A DNA stretch of 18,300 nucleotides from Methanobacterium sp. (lineage in GTDB: Archaea; Methanobacteriota; Methanobacteria; Methanobacteriales; Methanobacteriaceae). A model generated the notes under the pieces. It had not been told where the DNA came from, made no database searches, and saw only the letters and a list, made by a program, of their open reading frames with translations. Positions 1 to 8,269 of the stretch are shown here, piece by piece. Both the position numbers and the translations under genes were made by a program. The stretch is taken from assembly GCA_019084405.1 (NCBI GenBank), contig JAHRFX010000067.1, forward strand, positions 1 to 18,300. Direction: 5' to 3'. How positions within the stretch are numbered: position 1 is the stretch's first letter; every line of letters begins with the position of its first letter.

Positions 1-2
1 AA

Positions 3-146
<144 letters not shown>

Positions 147-202
147 AACAGACACCCTGTTATTTAATTAAACATTAATTTATTTCTATATTCCTTCCAC
201 AA

Positions 203-239
203 GAAAAATCTAAAAAAACTAAAATAAAATAAAAAATAA
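203..239 (-). terminator. Oligo-T terminator region of ileS
   Basis: Immediately downstream of the ileS stop, the minus strand carries four successive T tracts (complements of the A runs at 204-208, 212-218, 220-224 and 230-236). No strong stem precedes them. Archaeal RNA polymerase terminates at oligo-T tracts without needing a hairpin, so this is a good candidate terminator. The converging + strand frame ends at 146. Confidence 0.55.
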
Positions 240-246
240 GGAAAAT

Positions 247-3200
247 TTAAGCTTTTTTTATTGAAACCGAAAGATTTTCATCTTCTATTTTCCATTCTTT
301 ACTATATTCTCGTTTATTTTCTCCAAAAGTAATTATTTGTGCCCTTACTTCATGGGCCATGAAATCATGGTGCGGTTGTACCAGGTCCTGCAGTAGGGTA
401 CTGCAGTTAACTTCCACCTCAATATTAGACTCCACATCCAGATCCATGTCTTTTCTCATGTCCTGGATTCTTCTTATTAATTCCCGGGCCATGGATTCAG
501 ATAGTATCTCTGGTGTGATTTGAGTGTTTATAAATACACTCCCCCCATTGAATTCAGCACTTACCACATCTTCAGGTAGCTCAGTTTCATATACCACATC
601 TTCTGGATTTAATTCTATGATTTTATCTTCCAGGTCTATTTTTAAGATGCCCTGAGTTTCCATTTCCTGTTTAATAGTTGATCCATCCTGTTTTCTTAGT
701 TCAACAGCTACTCGTGGCACATCCTGACGCAGTTTAGGGCCCAGTATTTTCATGTTAGGCAGGACATTAATTTTCAATTCTGGAAATTCCTGTTGAGTTA
801 ATACTTTTTTAGTATTAGCCTGCTCCATAATTACCTTTTGAAGTGATTGAGCAGCTTTTAGAACATTTTCATCTTCAGATACCACTATAATTTCGCTTAC
901 TGGCCATCTGAGTTTGTATCGAGCCACATCCCTTCCTCGAGCACCTGCCTCAATTATATCCCTTACTACATCCATTTGGGACTCTAATTTCTCATCAATA
1001 AGTTCTTCTGAATAATTCCAGTCCAGCATGTGCACGCTTTCTTTGGATTGAGGGTTCACCTCTTTAATGAGATTGTGATACATTTCTTCACTTATGTGAG
1101 GAGCTATAGGTGCCATCATAGTAATCAACATTTCCAGGACAGTGTAGAGAGTATGATAAGCCCCTAACTTATCAGGGTCATCTTTTTCCACCCAGGTACG
1201 TCCCCTGATTAGCCTTACATACCAGCGACTTAAATCCTCCAGTATGAAATGATTGAGGCTTCGGGTGGCCTTATGGAAGAAAAGATTATTTAGGGCTTCT
1301 GTAACTTCTTTCGCCACTGAATTAATTCTGGAAAGAATCCAGCGGTCTTCATCCCTCAATTGAATATTTTCAGGAGTGCATTGAAGTGGATTAAAATTAT
1401 CTAGGGCCATATAAGTGGTGGAAAATACATAAACATTCCACCAGATATTGAACATTTTACTTACATTCTTAAGCTCATCCCAGACAAATTTAAGATCTTC
1501 CCATGGTTTATTAGCCCATAAAAGGTAAAACCTGAGGATGTCTGCACCGTAATTTTCAATAACCTCCTCTGGCTCCACCACATTACCCCTGGATTTACTC
1601 ATCTTCCTACCGTCCTCATCCAGGGTAAATCCATGCATCAGTACTTTCTGGTAAGGTGTTTTATCCAGGGCAATTACCCCGGTTCCCAGTTGAGAATAGA
1701 ACCATCCCCTGGTCTGGTCATGTCCTTCAGTAATAAAGTCGTAAGGGAACCATTTTTCAAACAAATCCTTTTTTTGAGGATAATGAAGTGATGCCCATCC
1801 CGCCACACCTGAATCTATCCATACATCCAGTACGTCAGGGGTACGTTTCATTATTCCCCCACATGCACAGGGTAGGGTAATATCGTCCACATGGGGCCGA
1901 TGAATAAAGTCTCCCTGTAGATTGTTTTCATTGGCTTTTTCTTTAAGCTCGCTTACCGAACCCAGCACGGTTATTTCATCACAGCCATCACAGGACCAGA
2001 TAGGGATGGGTATTCCCCAGTACCTTTGTCGGGATATGGTCCAGTCCCGGGCATTCTCAATCCAGTTACGGAATCTGCTTTCTCCAGCCCAGGATGGTAC
2101 CCATTCCACTTTATCCAGTTCACTGAGCATCTGATCCTTGATCTGGGTTATCTTTAAAAACCATTGCTGAGTAGCCAGGTAAATGATGGGAGTTTTACAT
2201 CTCCAGCAAAATCCATAGCGGTGATTAATAGTGCCTTCTTTAAATAAAAATCCATGCACATCCAGATCAGCAATTATAAAAGGGTCCGCATCTTTAACAA
2301 ATTGTCCTGCATATTTTCCTGCTTCTTCTTTAAATAAGCCGGCATCATCCACCGGGCAGAAAATAGGTAGTCCATACTCTTTCCCAATTTCAAAATCCTC
2401 TGGTCCGTGTCCAGGCGCAGTATGTACACACCCTGTCCCTTCAGTGAGGGTTACGTGTTCTCCTGGAAGAATTAAATGTTTAAATTCTTTTTGTTTGGCT
2501 ATTTCCTGATTTAAAGGGTGTAAATATTCTTTTCCTTCCAGATATGATCCTTTTACTATCTTCAGGATTTCATAGTTTTCTTCGCCAAAGAGGGAGTCCA
2601 CCAGTGCTTCGGCCATTACATATACCTCGTCCTTTATTCTTACATAAGCATAATCGAATTCAGGATGCACACATACTGCCATATTAGCGGGAAGAGTCCA
2701 GGGAGTTGTGGTCCATATCATGACAAATTCTTTGCCATTTTCAGCAATTTCAGGATTTTTAAAGGGGAATTTAACGTAAATTGAAGGGTCATCCTTATTT
2801 TCATAGTCAATTTCCGCTAGGGCCAGGGCCGTTTCGCAGCGAGGACACCAGGTTATAACCCGCAGGTCATTTACCAGTAAATCCTTTTTATGGGCCTGTT
2901 TAAGGGTCCACCAGCAGGATTCCATGTACTTGGGATCGAAAGTTACGTAGGGGTCGTCCCAATCCATCCATATACCTATTTTCTGGAATTGTTCTGTCAT
3001 CATGGCCTTATTTTCAATAGCGAATTCCCTGCATTTGCTGATGAAGTTTTCAATCCCTATTTTAGTTTCAATTTCCTTCTTACTTTTAAGGCCCAGCAGC
3101 CCTTCCACTTTGTGTTCTATAGGAAGGCCGTGGGTATCCCAACCTGCCTGGCGCCTGATATTGAACCTATTCATACTTTTAAAACGAAGATGGGTGTCCT

Positions 3201-3396
3201 TAATAATTTTATTCCAGGCTGTTCCCAGGTGTATTCGCCCACTACAATAGGGAGGACCATCTAAAAATGAATAAGTCGGCTGGTCTTCTCTTAGTAGTTT
3301 GGTTTTATTATAAATTTGATTTTCAATCCAGAAGCTCTGGATTTTCTCCTCTATAATTTGAGGTTGATATGATTTTTCTGCCTCCTGGATGGGCAT
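247..3396 (-). CDS. ileS: Isoleucyl-tRNA synthetase
   Basis: Cytoplasmic class I aminoacyl-tRNA synthetase that charges tRNA-Ile with isoleucine using ATP. The HIGH signature appears as HLGT at residues 56-59 and KMSKS at 598-602. The CP1 editing domain that clears valine is present, with WTTTPWTLPAN and the GTGCVHTAPGHG block. Cys pairs that look like zinc-binding knuckles sit at C184/C187 (WCPRCE), C397/C400 (CWRCK), C469/C472 (CDGC) and C510/C512. The 1049-residue length and long C-terminal region after the anticodon-binding domain fit archaeal IleRS. The ATG at 3396 is preceded by AGGAG at a normal distance, and the N-terminus leads straight into the helix before the HIGH fold. It lies downstream of metK on the same strand but 284 bp away with its own TATA box, so it is probably transcribed separately. 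Confidence 0.97.
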   Translation of the reverse strand: MPIQEAEKSYQPQIIEEKIQSFWIENQIYNKTKLLREDQPTYSFLDGPPYCSGRIHLGTAWNKIIKDTHLRFKSMNRFNIRRQAGWDTHGLPIEHKVEGLLGLKSKKEIETKIGIENFISKCREFAIENKAMMTEQFQKIGIWMDWDDPYVTFDPKYMESCWWTLKQAHKKDLLVNDLRVITWCPRCETALALAEIDYENKDDPSIYVKFPFKNPEIAENGKEFVMIWTTTPWTLPANMAVCVHPEFDYAYVRIKDEVYVMAEALVDSLFGEENYEILKIVKGSYLEGKEYLHPLNQEIAKQKEFKHLILPGEHVTLTEGTGCVHTAPGHGPEDFEIGKEYGLPIFCPVDDAGLFKEEAGKYAGQFVKDADPFIIADLDVHGFLFKEGTINHRYGFCWRCKTPIIYLATQQWFLKITQIKDQMLSELDKVEWVPSWAGESRFRNWIENARDWTISRQRYWGIPIPIWSCDGCDEITVLGSVSELKEKANENNLQGDFIHRPHVDDITLPCACGGIMKRTPDVLDVWIDSGVAGWASLHYPQKKDLFEKWFPYDFITEGHDQTRGWFYSQLGTGVIALDKTPYQKVLMHGFTLDEDGRKMSKSRGNVVEPEEVIENYGADILRFYLLWANKPWEDLKFVWDELKNVSKMFNIWWNVYVFSTTYMALDNFNPLQCTPENIQLRDEDRWILSRINSVAKEVTEALNNLFFHKATRSLNHFILEDLSRWYVRLIRGRTWVEKDDPDKLGAYHTLYTVLEMLITMMAPIAPHISEEMYHNLIKEVNPQSKESVHMLDWNYSEELIDEKLESQMDVVRDIIEAGARGRDVARYKLRWPVSEIIVVSEDENVLKAAQSLQKVIMEQANTKKVLTQQEFPELKINVLPNMKILGPKLRQDVPRVAVELRKQDGSTIKQEMETQGILKIDLEDKIIELNPEDVVYETELPEDVVSAEFNGGSVFINTQITPEILSESMARELIRRIQDMRKDMDLDVESNIEVEVNCSTLLQDLVQPHHDFMAHEVRAQIITFGENKREYSKEWKIEDENLSVSIKKA

Positions 3397-3456
3397 ATAA
3401 ACTCTCCTATGATTTTGATGAAATTAATTAGATTACTAATATTGTATGGGGGTGAT

Positions 3457-3464
3457 GATATAAA
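3457..3464 (-). promoter_or_regulatory. Candidate TATA box of ileS
   Basis: On the minus strand the sequence reads TTTATATC, close to the methanogen box TTTATATA. It lies about 60 bases upstream of the ileS ATG, predicting a transcript start near 3432 and a leader of about 35 bases that contains the AGGAG ribosome binding site. Found by eye in an AT-rich spacer, so other matches are possible. Confidence 0.45.
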
Positions 3465-3556
3465 ACAATTTAAAAATATGTGGAAATAATTTTCAGTTAT
3501 CATCTGTCAAGTAAATAATTAAAAATATTATTCCTGATGCAGGGTAGGGATATAAT

Positions 3557-3581
3557 AAAAAAGTAAAGGGGTTAGATCCCC
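3557..3581 (-). terminator. Candidate metK terminator (GGGG/CCCC hairpin plus T run)
   Basis: On the minus strand GGGG-ATCTAA-CCCC is followed by TTTACTTTTTT. This combines a short GC stem and an oligo-T tract about 100 bases after the metK stop and before the ileS promoter, the right place for the metK transcript to end. Confidence 0.4.
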
Positions 3582-3604
3582 GCAGTATTCTGTTTTAAGA
3601 AAAT

Positions 3605-3646
3605 CTAACTTTATATTAAAGGAAGGTCTTATTAAAATAAAGTTAG
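3605..3646. repeat. Imperfect 15-bp inverted repeat between metK and ileS
   Basis: The left arm CTAACTTTATATTAA (3605-3619) pairs with the right arm TTAAAATAAAGTTAG (3632-3646), with 14 of 15 positions complementary and a 12-base loop. The outer 10 bp (CTAACTTTAT / ATAAAGTTAG) are perfect. It sits 35 bases past the metK stop, so it probably forms a stem in the metK 3' untranslated region, acting in RNA stability or termination. It is not followed directly by a T run. Confidence 0.55.
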
Positions 3647-3680
3647 CAGGGTCAACTTTTAATTTTAAGTGGGTTACCTA

Positions 3681-4889
3681 TCAAAAGGTTCGAAGCTTTC
3701 CTTTTACCAGCATTTCAGTGATGCTGGATGTATCTTCCAACCAGTTATCCATCACACTTTCCACTTTTTTCTCTACATCTTCCATACGGTATCCCTGTTG
3801 AAGAATTATCTGGGAATTGGCGGCCTTGGGCTGGTCAATAGGTTTACCTATCTGAGATAAAATCATTATATGTACCTGTTGAACCCCTTCCACCGCTTCT
3901 ACAACATCTGCTGCCATCTGAGTGGATAAAAGGTTATATAATTTACCCACGTGATTTATAGGGTTTTTACCAGATGTAGCTTCCAGGGACATGGGTCTGT
4001 TTGGTGTAATAAGGCCATTAGCCCGGTTACCCCTTCCTGCTGAACCATCATCTCCCATTTCAGCAGAAGTACCGGTGACGGTAATGTAAACAGAAGGTGT
4101 TCCATCTTCCTCGCAGCGGTCGGCAGTATTTACAACCACTTCTAAGTCCCGTGGGGTGAACTGGCGGGCGAGCTGTAAAACCTCTTCTTTAACCACAGAT
4201 ACCATTTCCAGGTAAGCTTGCAGATCATCCACATATTTATCCACCATGGCCACTGCCACAGTAAGAATAATTTTATCTCTTTCCCGAAGACCCATGACTT
4301 TAATATCCTCCCCTACAGCAGGATATTTCTTTTTAAACTGAGGAGAATTTAAAAGGTATGCTGCTTCCATTACAATGGTTTCAGTTTCAGAAAAAGGAGC
4401 AAAACCAACTCCAAAGGAGGTGTCATTGGAAAGTGGGGCTTTTCCCTTCCTGGCAAATACGTCTCTTAAATCCCCAGACCCATGTCCAATTTTACATTCC
4501 ACTACAGCGCAGCTTTCCACATCCAGATTAATAATATTCTGTTTTAGATATTCTTTTGCCGCAGTGATGGCTATTCTATCCAGACCTATTTTTTCACCAT
4601 CTATTTCAGATATTCCCCGACCGGTTAAAAGAATGTCCATGGGTTTAATTACTTCGCCCCCACCAAACATAGGGTTAGATTCCCCGGCGGTAATCTGAAT
4701 TTCATCAGTATTATGGTGCATTATGGTTCCAAACCTCTCCAGGTAAGCATTGCAAAGAGCCCTGCTTACTGATTCTGCAATCCCGTCACTTATACTATCT
4801 GGATGACCTATACCTTTTCGCTCCACTATTTCTATGTCCTGCTCCTCAATGGGAGTTTGATTAAGTTTTTCTACGATAATATTCCTCAT
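3681..4889 (-). CDS. mat: S-adenosylmethionine synthetase, archaeal type
   Basis: Makes S-adenosylmethionine from methionine and ATP in the cytoplasm (methionine adenosyltransferase). It belongs to the archaeal family, which is very distant from bacterial MetK: 402 residues, with the archaeal signature GIGHPDSISDGIAE at residues 26-39, GRGNRANGLI at 285-294 and SGKNPINHVGKLYN at 306-319. The length is typical of the family. The ATG at 4889 has GGGAGG 8 bases upstream, and the protein begins with the usual IxVExL strand. The gene stands alone between a divergent DUF192 gene and ileS. The spacer upstream holds a TATA-like box and a repeated TGTTAACTA motif. No recognisable SAM riboswitch is present. 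Confidence 0.96.
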   Translation of the reverse strand: MRNIIVEKLNQTPIEEQDIEIVERKGIGHPDSISDGIAESVSRALCNAYLERFGTIMHHNTDEIQITAGESNPMFGGGEVIKPMDILLTGRGISEIDGEKIGLDRIAITAAKEYLKQNIINLDVESCAVVECKIGHGSGDLRDVFARKGKAPLSNDTSFGVGFAPFSETETIVMEAAYLLNSPQFKKKYPAVGEDIKVMGLRERDKIILTVAVAMVDKYVDDLQAYLEMVSVVKEEVLQLARQFTPRDLEVVVNTADRCEEDGTPSVYITVTGTSAEMGDDGSAGRGNRANGLITPNRPMSLEATSGKNPINHVGKLYNLLSTQMAADVVEAVEGVQQVHIMILSQIGKPIDQPKAANSQIILQQGYRMEDVEKKVESVMDNWLEDTSSITEMLVKGKLRTF

Positions 4890-4927
4890 AAAGATAACCT
4901 CCCAATTAATAAATAACTGTGGATAAA

Positions 4928-4989
4928 TGTTAACTATCAGGCCTAGCTCCCTTCATATAATAGTAGGTAGTAGAAATAAGTGTTAACTA
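4928..4989. promoter_or_regulatory. metK promoter region: TATA-like box flanked by a 9-bp direct repeat
   Basis: On the minus strand ACTATTATATG (4954-4964) is a reasonable TATA element, placing the start near 4930 with a leader of about 40 bases. The identical 9-mer TGTTAACTA occurs at 4928-4936, near the predicted start, and at 4981-4989, upstream of the box. Each copy contains the palindrome GTTAAC. The pair could be a two-site operator, although short AT-rich repeats are expected by chance at some rate. Confidence 0.35.
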
Positions 4990-5165
4990 ATTTACAGTCA
5001 AATTGATAATTGGTATTATAGTAGATAGTGATTGGAACTGATAATATAAATAAATTTTCTTATTAAGTATAGTACTATTAAATGGATATTTTAAATAGGT
5101 CACCCACTCAACCAATAAGTATGAAACCCATTTTAAAGATAAATAATTAATTTTAAGGTGTTTAA

Positions 5166-5543
5166 ATGTCTTCAAAGATGAATCTAATTAACCAAACCCA
5201 GGGAAAAACAATTGGTCCAGTTGAATTTGCAGACAGCTTTTTTTCTCGTTTTCGAGGTCTGATGTTAAAAACTAAAATAGAATCAGGTTTGGTACTTAAA
5301 ATTCCTGCCGGAAGGGGGAAACGAGGTTCTGCCATACACATGTTTTTTATGCGCATGCCTCTGGATGTGATTTTTGCTGATGAAAATAAAAAAGTAGTGG
5401 ATATAGTCTCTTTAGAACCCTGGAATACTTATACCCCACAAGCTCCAGCCAGATATGTTATTGAACTGGAAAAAGGAAATCTGCAAAAAGCCAATATATC
5501 CATAGGAGACCATCTTGAATTTAAAAAAATTGATTATCCTTAA
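5166..5543 (+). CDS. DUF192 family protein
   Basis: A 125-residue protein of the DUF192 family (PF02643), whose biochemical role is not established. Family hallmarks are visible: RFRGLM at residues 28-33, the central block IHMFFMRMPLDVIFAD at 57-72, VVDI followed by EPW at about 77-86, and the closing YVIEL plus conserved G at 97-104, followed by a short strand with GD. The length is normal for the archaeal members. There is no signal peptide, unlike many bacterial homologues, so it is probably cytoplasmic. The start at 5166 has AAGGTG just upstream. It is divergent from metK and converges on the HEAT-repeat gene with a 52-bp gap. Nothing nearby points to a function. Confidence 0.9.
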   Translation: MSSKMNLINQTQGKTIGPVEFADSFFSRFRGLMLKTKIESGLVLKIPAGRGKRGSAIHMFFMRMPLDVIFADENKKVVDIVSLEPWNTYTPQAPARYVIELEKGNLQKANISIGDHLEFKKIDYP

Positions 5544-5551
5544 GCCCGGGC
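5544..5551. repeat. GCCCGGGC palindrome at the DUF192 stop
   Basis: A perfect 8-bp all-GC palindrome directly abuts the TAA stop of the DUF192 gene, in an otherwise AT-rich 52-bp gap between convergent genes. It has no loop and no downstream T run, so it does not look like an ordinary terminator. It may simply be chance. Confidence 0.4.
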
Positions 5552-5595
5552 AAATATAATAACCCCTGTATTTGAATATAACTTAAAGTGCAAAT

Positions 5596-5988
5596 TTATG
5601 TTCGGTTTTTTATTTCACTGAGGGCCATATTAGCTGCTTTTTTTACCATTTTGTTTTCATCTTCGGTGGCCTTCTCCAATGGTTTTATCGCCCTTTTATC
5701 CCCTAAAATTGATAAAGCCAGAGCAGAGCCATATCTTACCCCTGATTTTTCATCATCCAGTAATTTAATAAGAGGATCTATTGCCTCTTTACTGTCAAAG
5801 GTAGCCAGTGCCAATACAGCTGCTTCCCTAACATGATAGTCATCATCCTCCAGGGCTTTTATCAGGTGTTCAACTGCCCTTGGATCACCAACCTCTGCTA
5901 AAAGTTCAGCTGCGTCTTCTCTTACCACCCAATCTTCATCTTCCAGTTGCTTAATAAGAAAATCTATCCGTTTTGTTTGTTCTGCCAT
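5596..5988 (-). CDS. Small HEAT-repeat protein (PBS lyase HEAT-like)
   Basis: A 130-residue protein built almost entirely of about four HEAT-like helical repeats: residues 8-36, 37-67, 68-98 and 99-128. Each follows the pattern xxLIKxLEDxDxxVRxxAAxxLaxxGdxxAv, which matches the PBS-lyase/HEAT_2 type. Such proteins usually serve as protein-protein scaffolds; no catalytic residue can be pointed to. I chose the ATG at 5988 because GGGTGGT lies 4-5 bases upstream. A GTG at 5997 would add MVL but overlaps that ribosome site. It is 137 bp downstream of the dmrX-like gene on the same strand, too far to call an operon with confidence, and it converges with DUF192. Its function is unknown. Confidence 0.88.
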   Translation of the reverse strand: MAEQTKRIDFLIKQLEDEDWVVREDAAELLAEVGDPRAVEHLIKALEDDDYHVREAAVLALATFDSKEAIDPLIKLLDDEKSGVRYGSALALSILGDKRAIKPLEKATEDENKMVKKAANMALSEIKNRT

Positions 5989-6134
5989 TAATACCACCCT
6001 TACTATAATTCTGTAGGATGATGATAATAATTATTGGCATTTTTTAGAGGAAAAAATATGATAATACAGGTTTACCTTTATCCTTGAAACCCTGTGAAAA
6101 ATAAGTATATGGTTTAAAAAGTCCCCAACACAGA

Positions 6135-6827
6135 TTATAAGTTATCCTCTATATGGGAGGGGTTTCTTAAAATGGAAACCCATTCTAAATGAGTAAGTTT
6201 GTGGGTATTTTCAACGTCAAGTTGCCTCATATGGATGGTAATAATTTTACCTCCAGATACCGCTCCAAAGGGGCATGCCCTTTGACAGGCTCCGCAGCCA
6301 GAACATTTCAAAAGATCAATCTCCAGTCCAGGGATTATGGCTTCTTTAGTGCAGGCTGCGGCGGATTTACATGTTTGGCAATCCTCGCATTTATCACGTT
6401 CTAATTTAAAAGGTAATACTGTTTCCACATCTCCTGCTTCTAAATCTACAGGTACAATCAGGGTTTTAATTTTTCCTTTTTCGGCCTGGGCCACGGCATT
6501 GGTAACCAGTGTGTCAGCTATACCATGCACTATTTTGGCGATGGTGTTGGAGGTGGTAGGGGATACTATGAGCAGGTCGTAGCGACCCATGGATAATCGT
6601 CCAGTTATGGGAAAACTGAATTCCTGATCTTTTTCCAAGGCCAGTTCCCTGTAATATCCGCCTGTGACATTTTTAACCCGATCATAAAGACCATACATTT
6701 TTAATACTTCTTCACCAGCTCTAGATAGCAGCACGGTGATGTCATGGTTTAAGGCCAGTTTTTCCAGTTCTTCCACACTCTCCAGAAGGAGATGACCTGC
6801 TCCGGTAAATGCCCATCCCACACGCAT
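6135..6827 (-). CDS. Iron-sulfur flavoprotein, probable dihydromethanopterin reductase (DmrX-like)
   Basis: A 230-residue protein with an N-terminal flavoprotein (FMN-binding, Dfp/UbiX-like) domain (residues 1-140) fused to a two-cluster ferredoxin domain. The flavoprotein part has WAFTGAGH at 5-12 and SPTTSNTIAK at 89-98, typical of this fold. Cysteines C147, C150, C153 and C159 form a CxxCxxCx5C set, and C175, C178, C181 and C185 form a classical CxxCxxCx3CP [4Fe-4S] set. This architecture matches the archaeal enzyme described in Methanosarcina that reduces dihydromethanopterin to tetrahydromethanopterin, the last step in making the methanogenic C1 carrier. It starts 28 bp after glyA, whose enzyme uses that carrier, which supports the assignment. 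GAGGA lies just upstream of the ATG. A related archaeal iron-sulfur flavoprotein with another substrate cannot be excluded. Confidence 0.82.
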   Translation of the reverse strand: MRVGWAFTGAGHLLLESVEELEKLALNHDITVLLSRAGEEVLKMYGLYDRVKNVTGGYYRELALEKDQEFSFPITGRLSMGRYDLLIVSPTTSNTIAKIVHGIADTLVTNAVAQAEKGKIKTLIVPVDLEAGDVETVLPFKLERDKCEDCQTCKSAAACTKEAIIPGLEIDLLKCSGCGACQRACPFGAVSGGKIITIHMRQLDVENTHKLTHLEWVSILRNPSHIEDNL

Positions 6828-6855
6828 ATTAATTCCTCAATATGGAAAAAATTTA

Positions 6856-8124
6856 TTATAACTCCACGTATTTATACGCCTCATCACGGGTAAATGCGTA
6901 GTGAACCTGAGTATACTGACCCATAAACTCGGAAATTTCTTCTCTAAGGTTAAGTCCGTCTACCGCTACTTTTTTGATGTATTGGGCGACTTCACTCATG
7001 TGAGATTCTTTGAGGCCCCTGCGGGTAATTTCCTGAGTACCCACCCTTATACCGGAAGGATCATCGGAACGATTTACATCATCCCAGGGAAGTAAATTTT
7101 TATTTAAAATAATGTTGTTAGATTCCAGAATTTTAGATAGTTCTGATGCCCTTCCCACATCCGAAACATCCATTACTACTTGATGAGACTGGGTGAATCC
7201 TAAATCTTCACAGAGCACATTGAATCCCAGTTCATAAAGACTCTGGGCCAGTGCCTGAGCATTTTTGACTATTTGGCGGGAATAATCTTCACCAAATTCC
7301 AGCATTTCCGCAGTGGCGATTCCCAGCCCCGCCATGTGATGGAGGTGGTGGTTACTTACCACTCCCGGGAATACAGCTTCATCGATTTTTTCACTTATTT
7401 CATCTTTGCAGAGGATTATGCCCCCTTGTGGTCCGGGAAATGTCTTATGAGTACTTCCCACCAGTAAGTCCGCCCCTTCTTTAAGTGGGTCCTGGAAGTG
7501 CTTACCTGCTATGAGTCCCAATACATGGGCCCCGTCATACATTACTTTGGCCCCTACTTCATCTGCAGCTTCACGAGCCTCTTCTACTGGATGGGGGAAT
7601 AGAAATAGACTACCACCTAAAAGAACAATTTTTGGCTTAATTTCCAGTATCGTCTTTTTCATGGCTTCGGCATCTATATTCATTTTATCAAAATCAAAAG
7701 GATGGGTGTAAACCTTTAATCCTCTTATACCTGCAGCACTAACATTGGCATGAGAAATATGGCCCCCGTAAGGTACTTCCATGGCCATGATAGAATCTCC
7801 CGGTTTAGTAAATGCAAAAAAAGATGCTAAATTGGCTACTACTCCAGAAGTAGGCTGTACATTAGCATGTTCTGCATTAAACAGTTTTTTGGATAAGTGT
7901 ACCGTCATATCCTCGATACCGTCTATACACTCACATCCCTCATATAAACGACACCCGGATACGCCTTCAGCGTATCTATGAGATAGGTCAGATATAGTGG
8001 CCTCTTTTACCAGCGAGCTGGTAATGTTTTCGCTGGCAATAAGGTTAATACTATTTTCCATCCACTGATTGTGCTCTTTCATGAGATTTTTAATTTCCTG
8101 AGCATAAATTTGATTTTCAGACAT
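6856..8124 (-). CDS. glyA: Serine hydroxymethyltransferase
   Basis: PLP-dependent enzyme interconverting serine and glycine by transferring a C1 unit; in methanogens the acceptor is tetrahydromethanopterin rather than folate. The 422-residue protein shows SENITS near residue 31, HRYAEG at 49-54, the cofactor aspartate region DGAH at 197-200 and the PLP lysine K227 in STHKTFPGPQGG. The length is normal for archaeal SHMT, and the C-terminal domain is shorter than in mitochondrial forms. The ATG at 8124 has only a weak ribosome site (GGATG/CTGAT) upstream. It heads a probable two-gene operon with the DmrX-like gene and has its own TATA box. It lies downstream of hdrA on the same strand but is separated from it by a clear terminator. 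Confidence 0.97.
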   Translation of the reverse strand: MSENQIYAQEIKNLMKEHNQWMENSINLIASENITSSLVKEATISDLSHRYAEGVSGCRLYEGCECIDGIEDMTVHLSKKLFNAEHANVQPTSGVVANLASFFAFTKPGDSIMAMEVPYGGHISHANVSAAGIRGLKVYTHPFDFDKMNIDAEAMKKTILEIKPKIVLLGGSLFLFPHPVEEAREAADEVGAKVMYDGAHVLGLIAGKHFQDPLKEGADLLVGSTHKTFPGPQGGIILCKDEISEKIDEAVFPGVVSNHHLHHMAGLGIATAEMLEFGEDYSRQIVKNAQALAQSLYELGFNVLCEDLGFTQSHQVVMDVSDVGRASELSKILESNNIILNKNLLPWDDVNRSDDPSGIRVGTQEITRRGLKESHMSEVAQYIKKVAVDGLNLREEISEFMGQYTQVHYAFTRDEAYKYVEL

Positions 8125-8187
8125 TTGTTATCAGCATCCATATAATAAATTAATCAAGTGTTTCTCCATAGATGATATGAATGTAAG

Positions 8188-8196
8188 GAATATAAA
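8188..8196 (-). promoter_or_regulatory. Candidate TATA box of glyA
   Basis: On the minus strand the sequence TTTATATTC lies about 65-70 bases before the glyA ATG. It predicts a start near 8165 and a leader of about 40 bases. A second AT-rich candidate (TTTATTATATG) lies closer but would leave almost no leader. Confidence 0.4.
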
Positions 8197-8269
8197 TATT
8201 CAGTATAAAAATTTAATTTTATTCTAAAAAAAAAATTAAGAAACCTGAAAAAATTACGCTTAAATTAGT

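Noticed and set aside
2890..3264. Open + strand frame of 124 codons inside ileS
   Set aside because: Antisense to the conserved HIGH-motif region of ileS; no ribosome site or family features.
3688..3697. GGTTCGAAGC, resembling a tRNA T-loop
   Set aside because: It lies in the conserved C-terminal coding region of metK and no cloverleaf can be built around it.
4987..5175. Minus-strand frame of 62 codons upstream of metK
   Set aside because: Overlaps the start of DUF192, has no ribosome site, and is rich in Tyr, Leu, Lys and Ile as expected from AT-rich spacer.
6016..6027. ATGATGA resembling a C box of a C/D RNA
   Set aside because: No D box (CTGA) at a suitable distance on the same strand; it lies in the leader of the HEAT gene.
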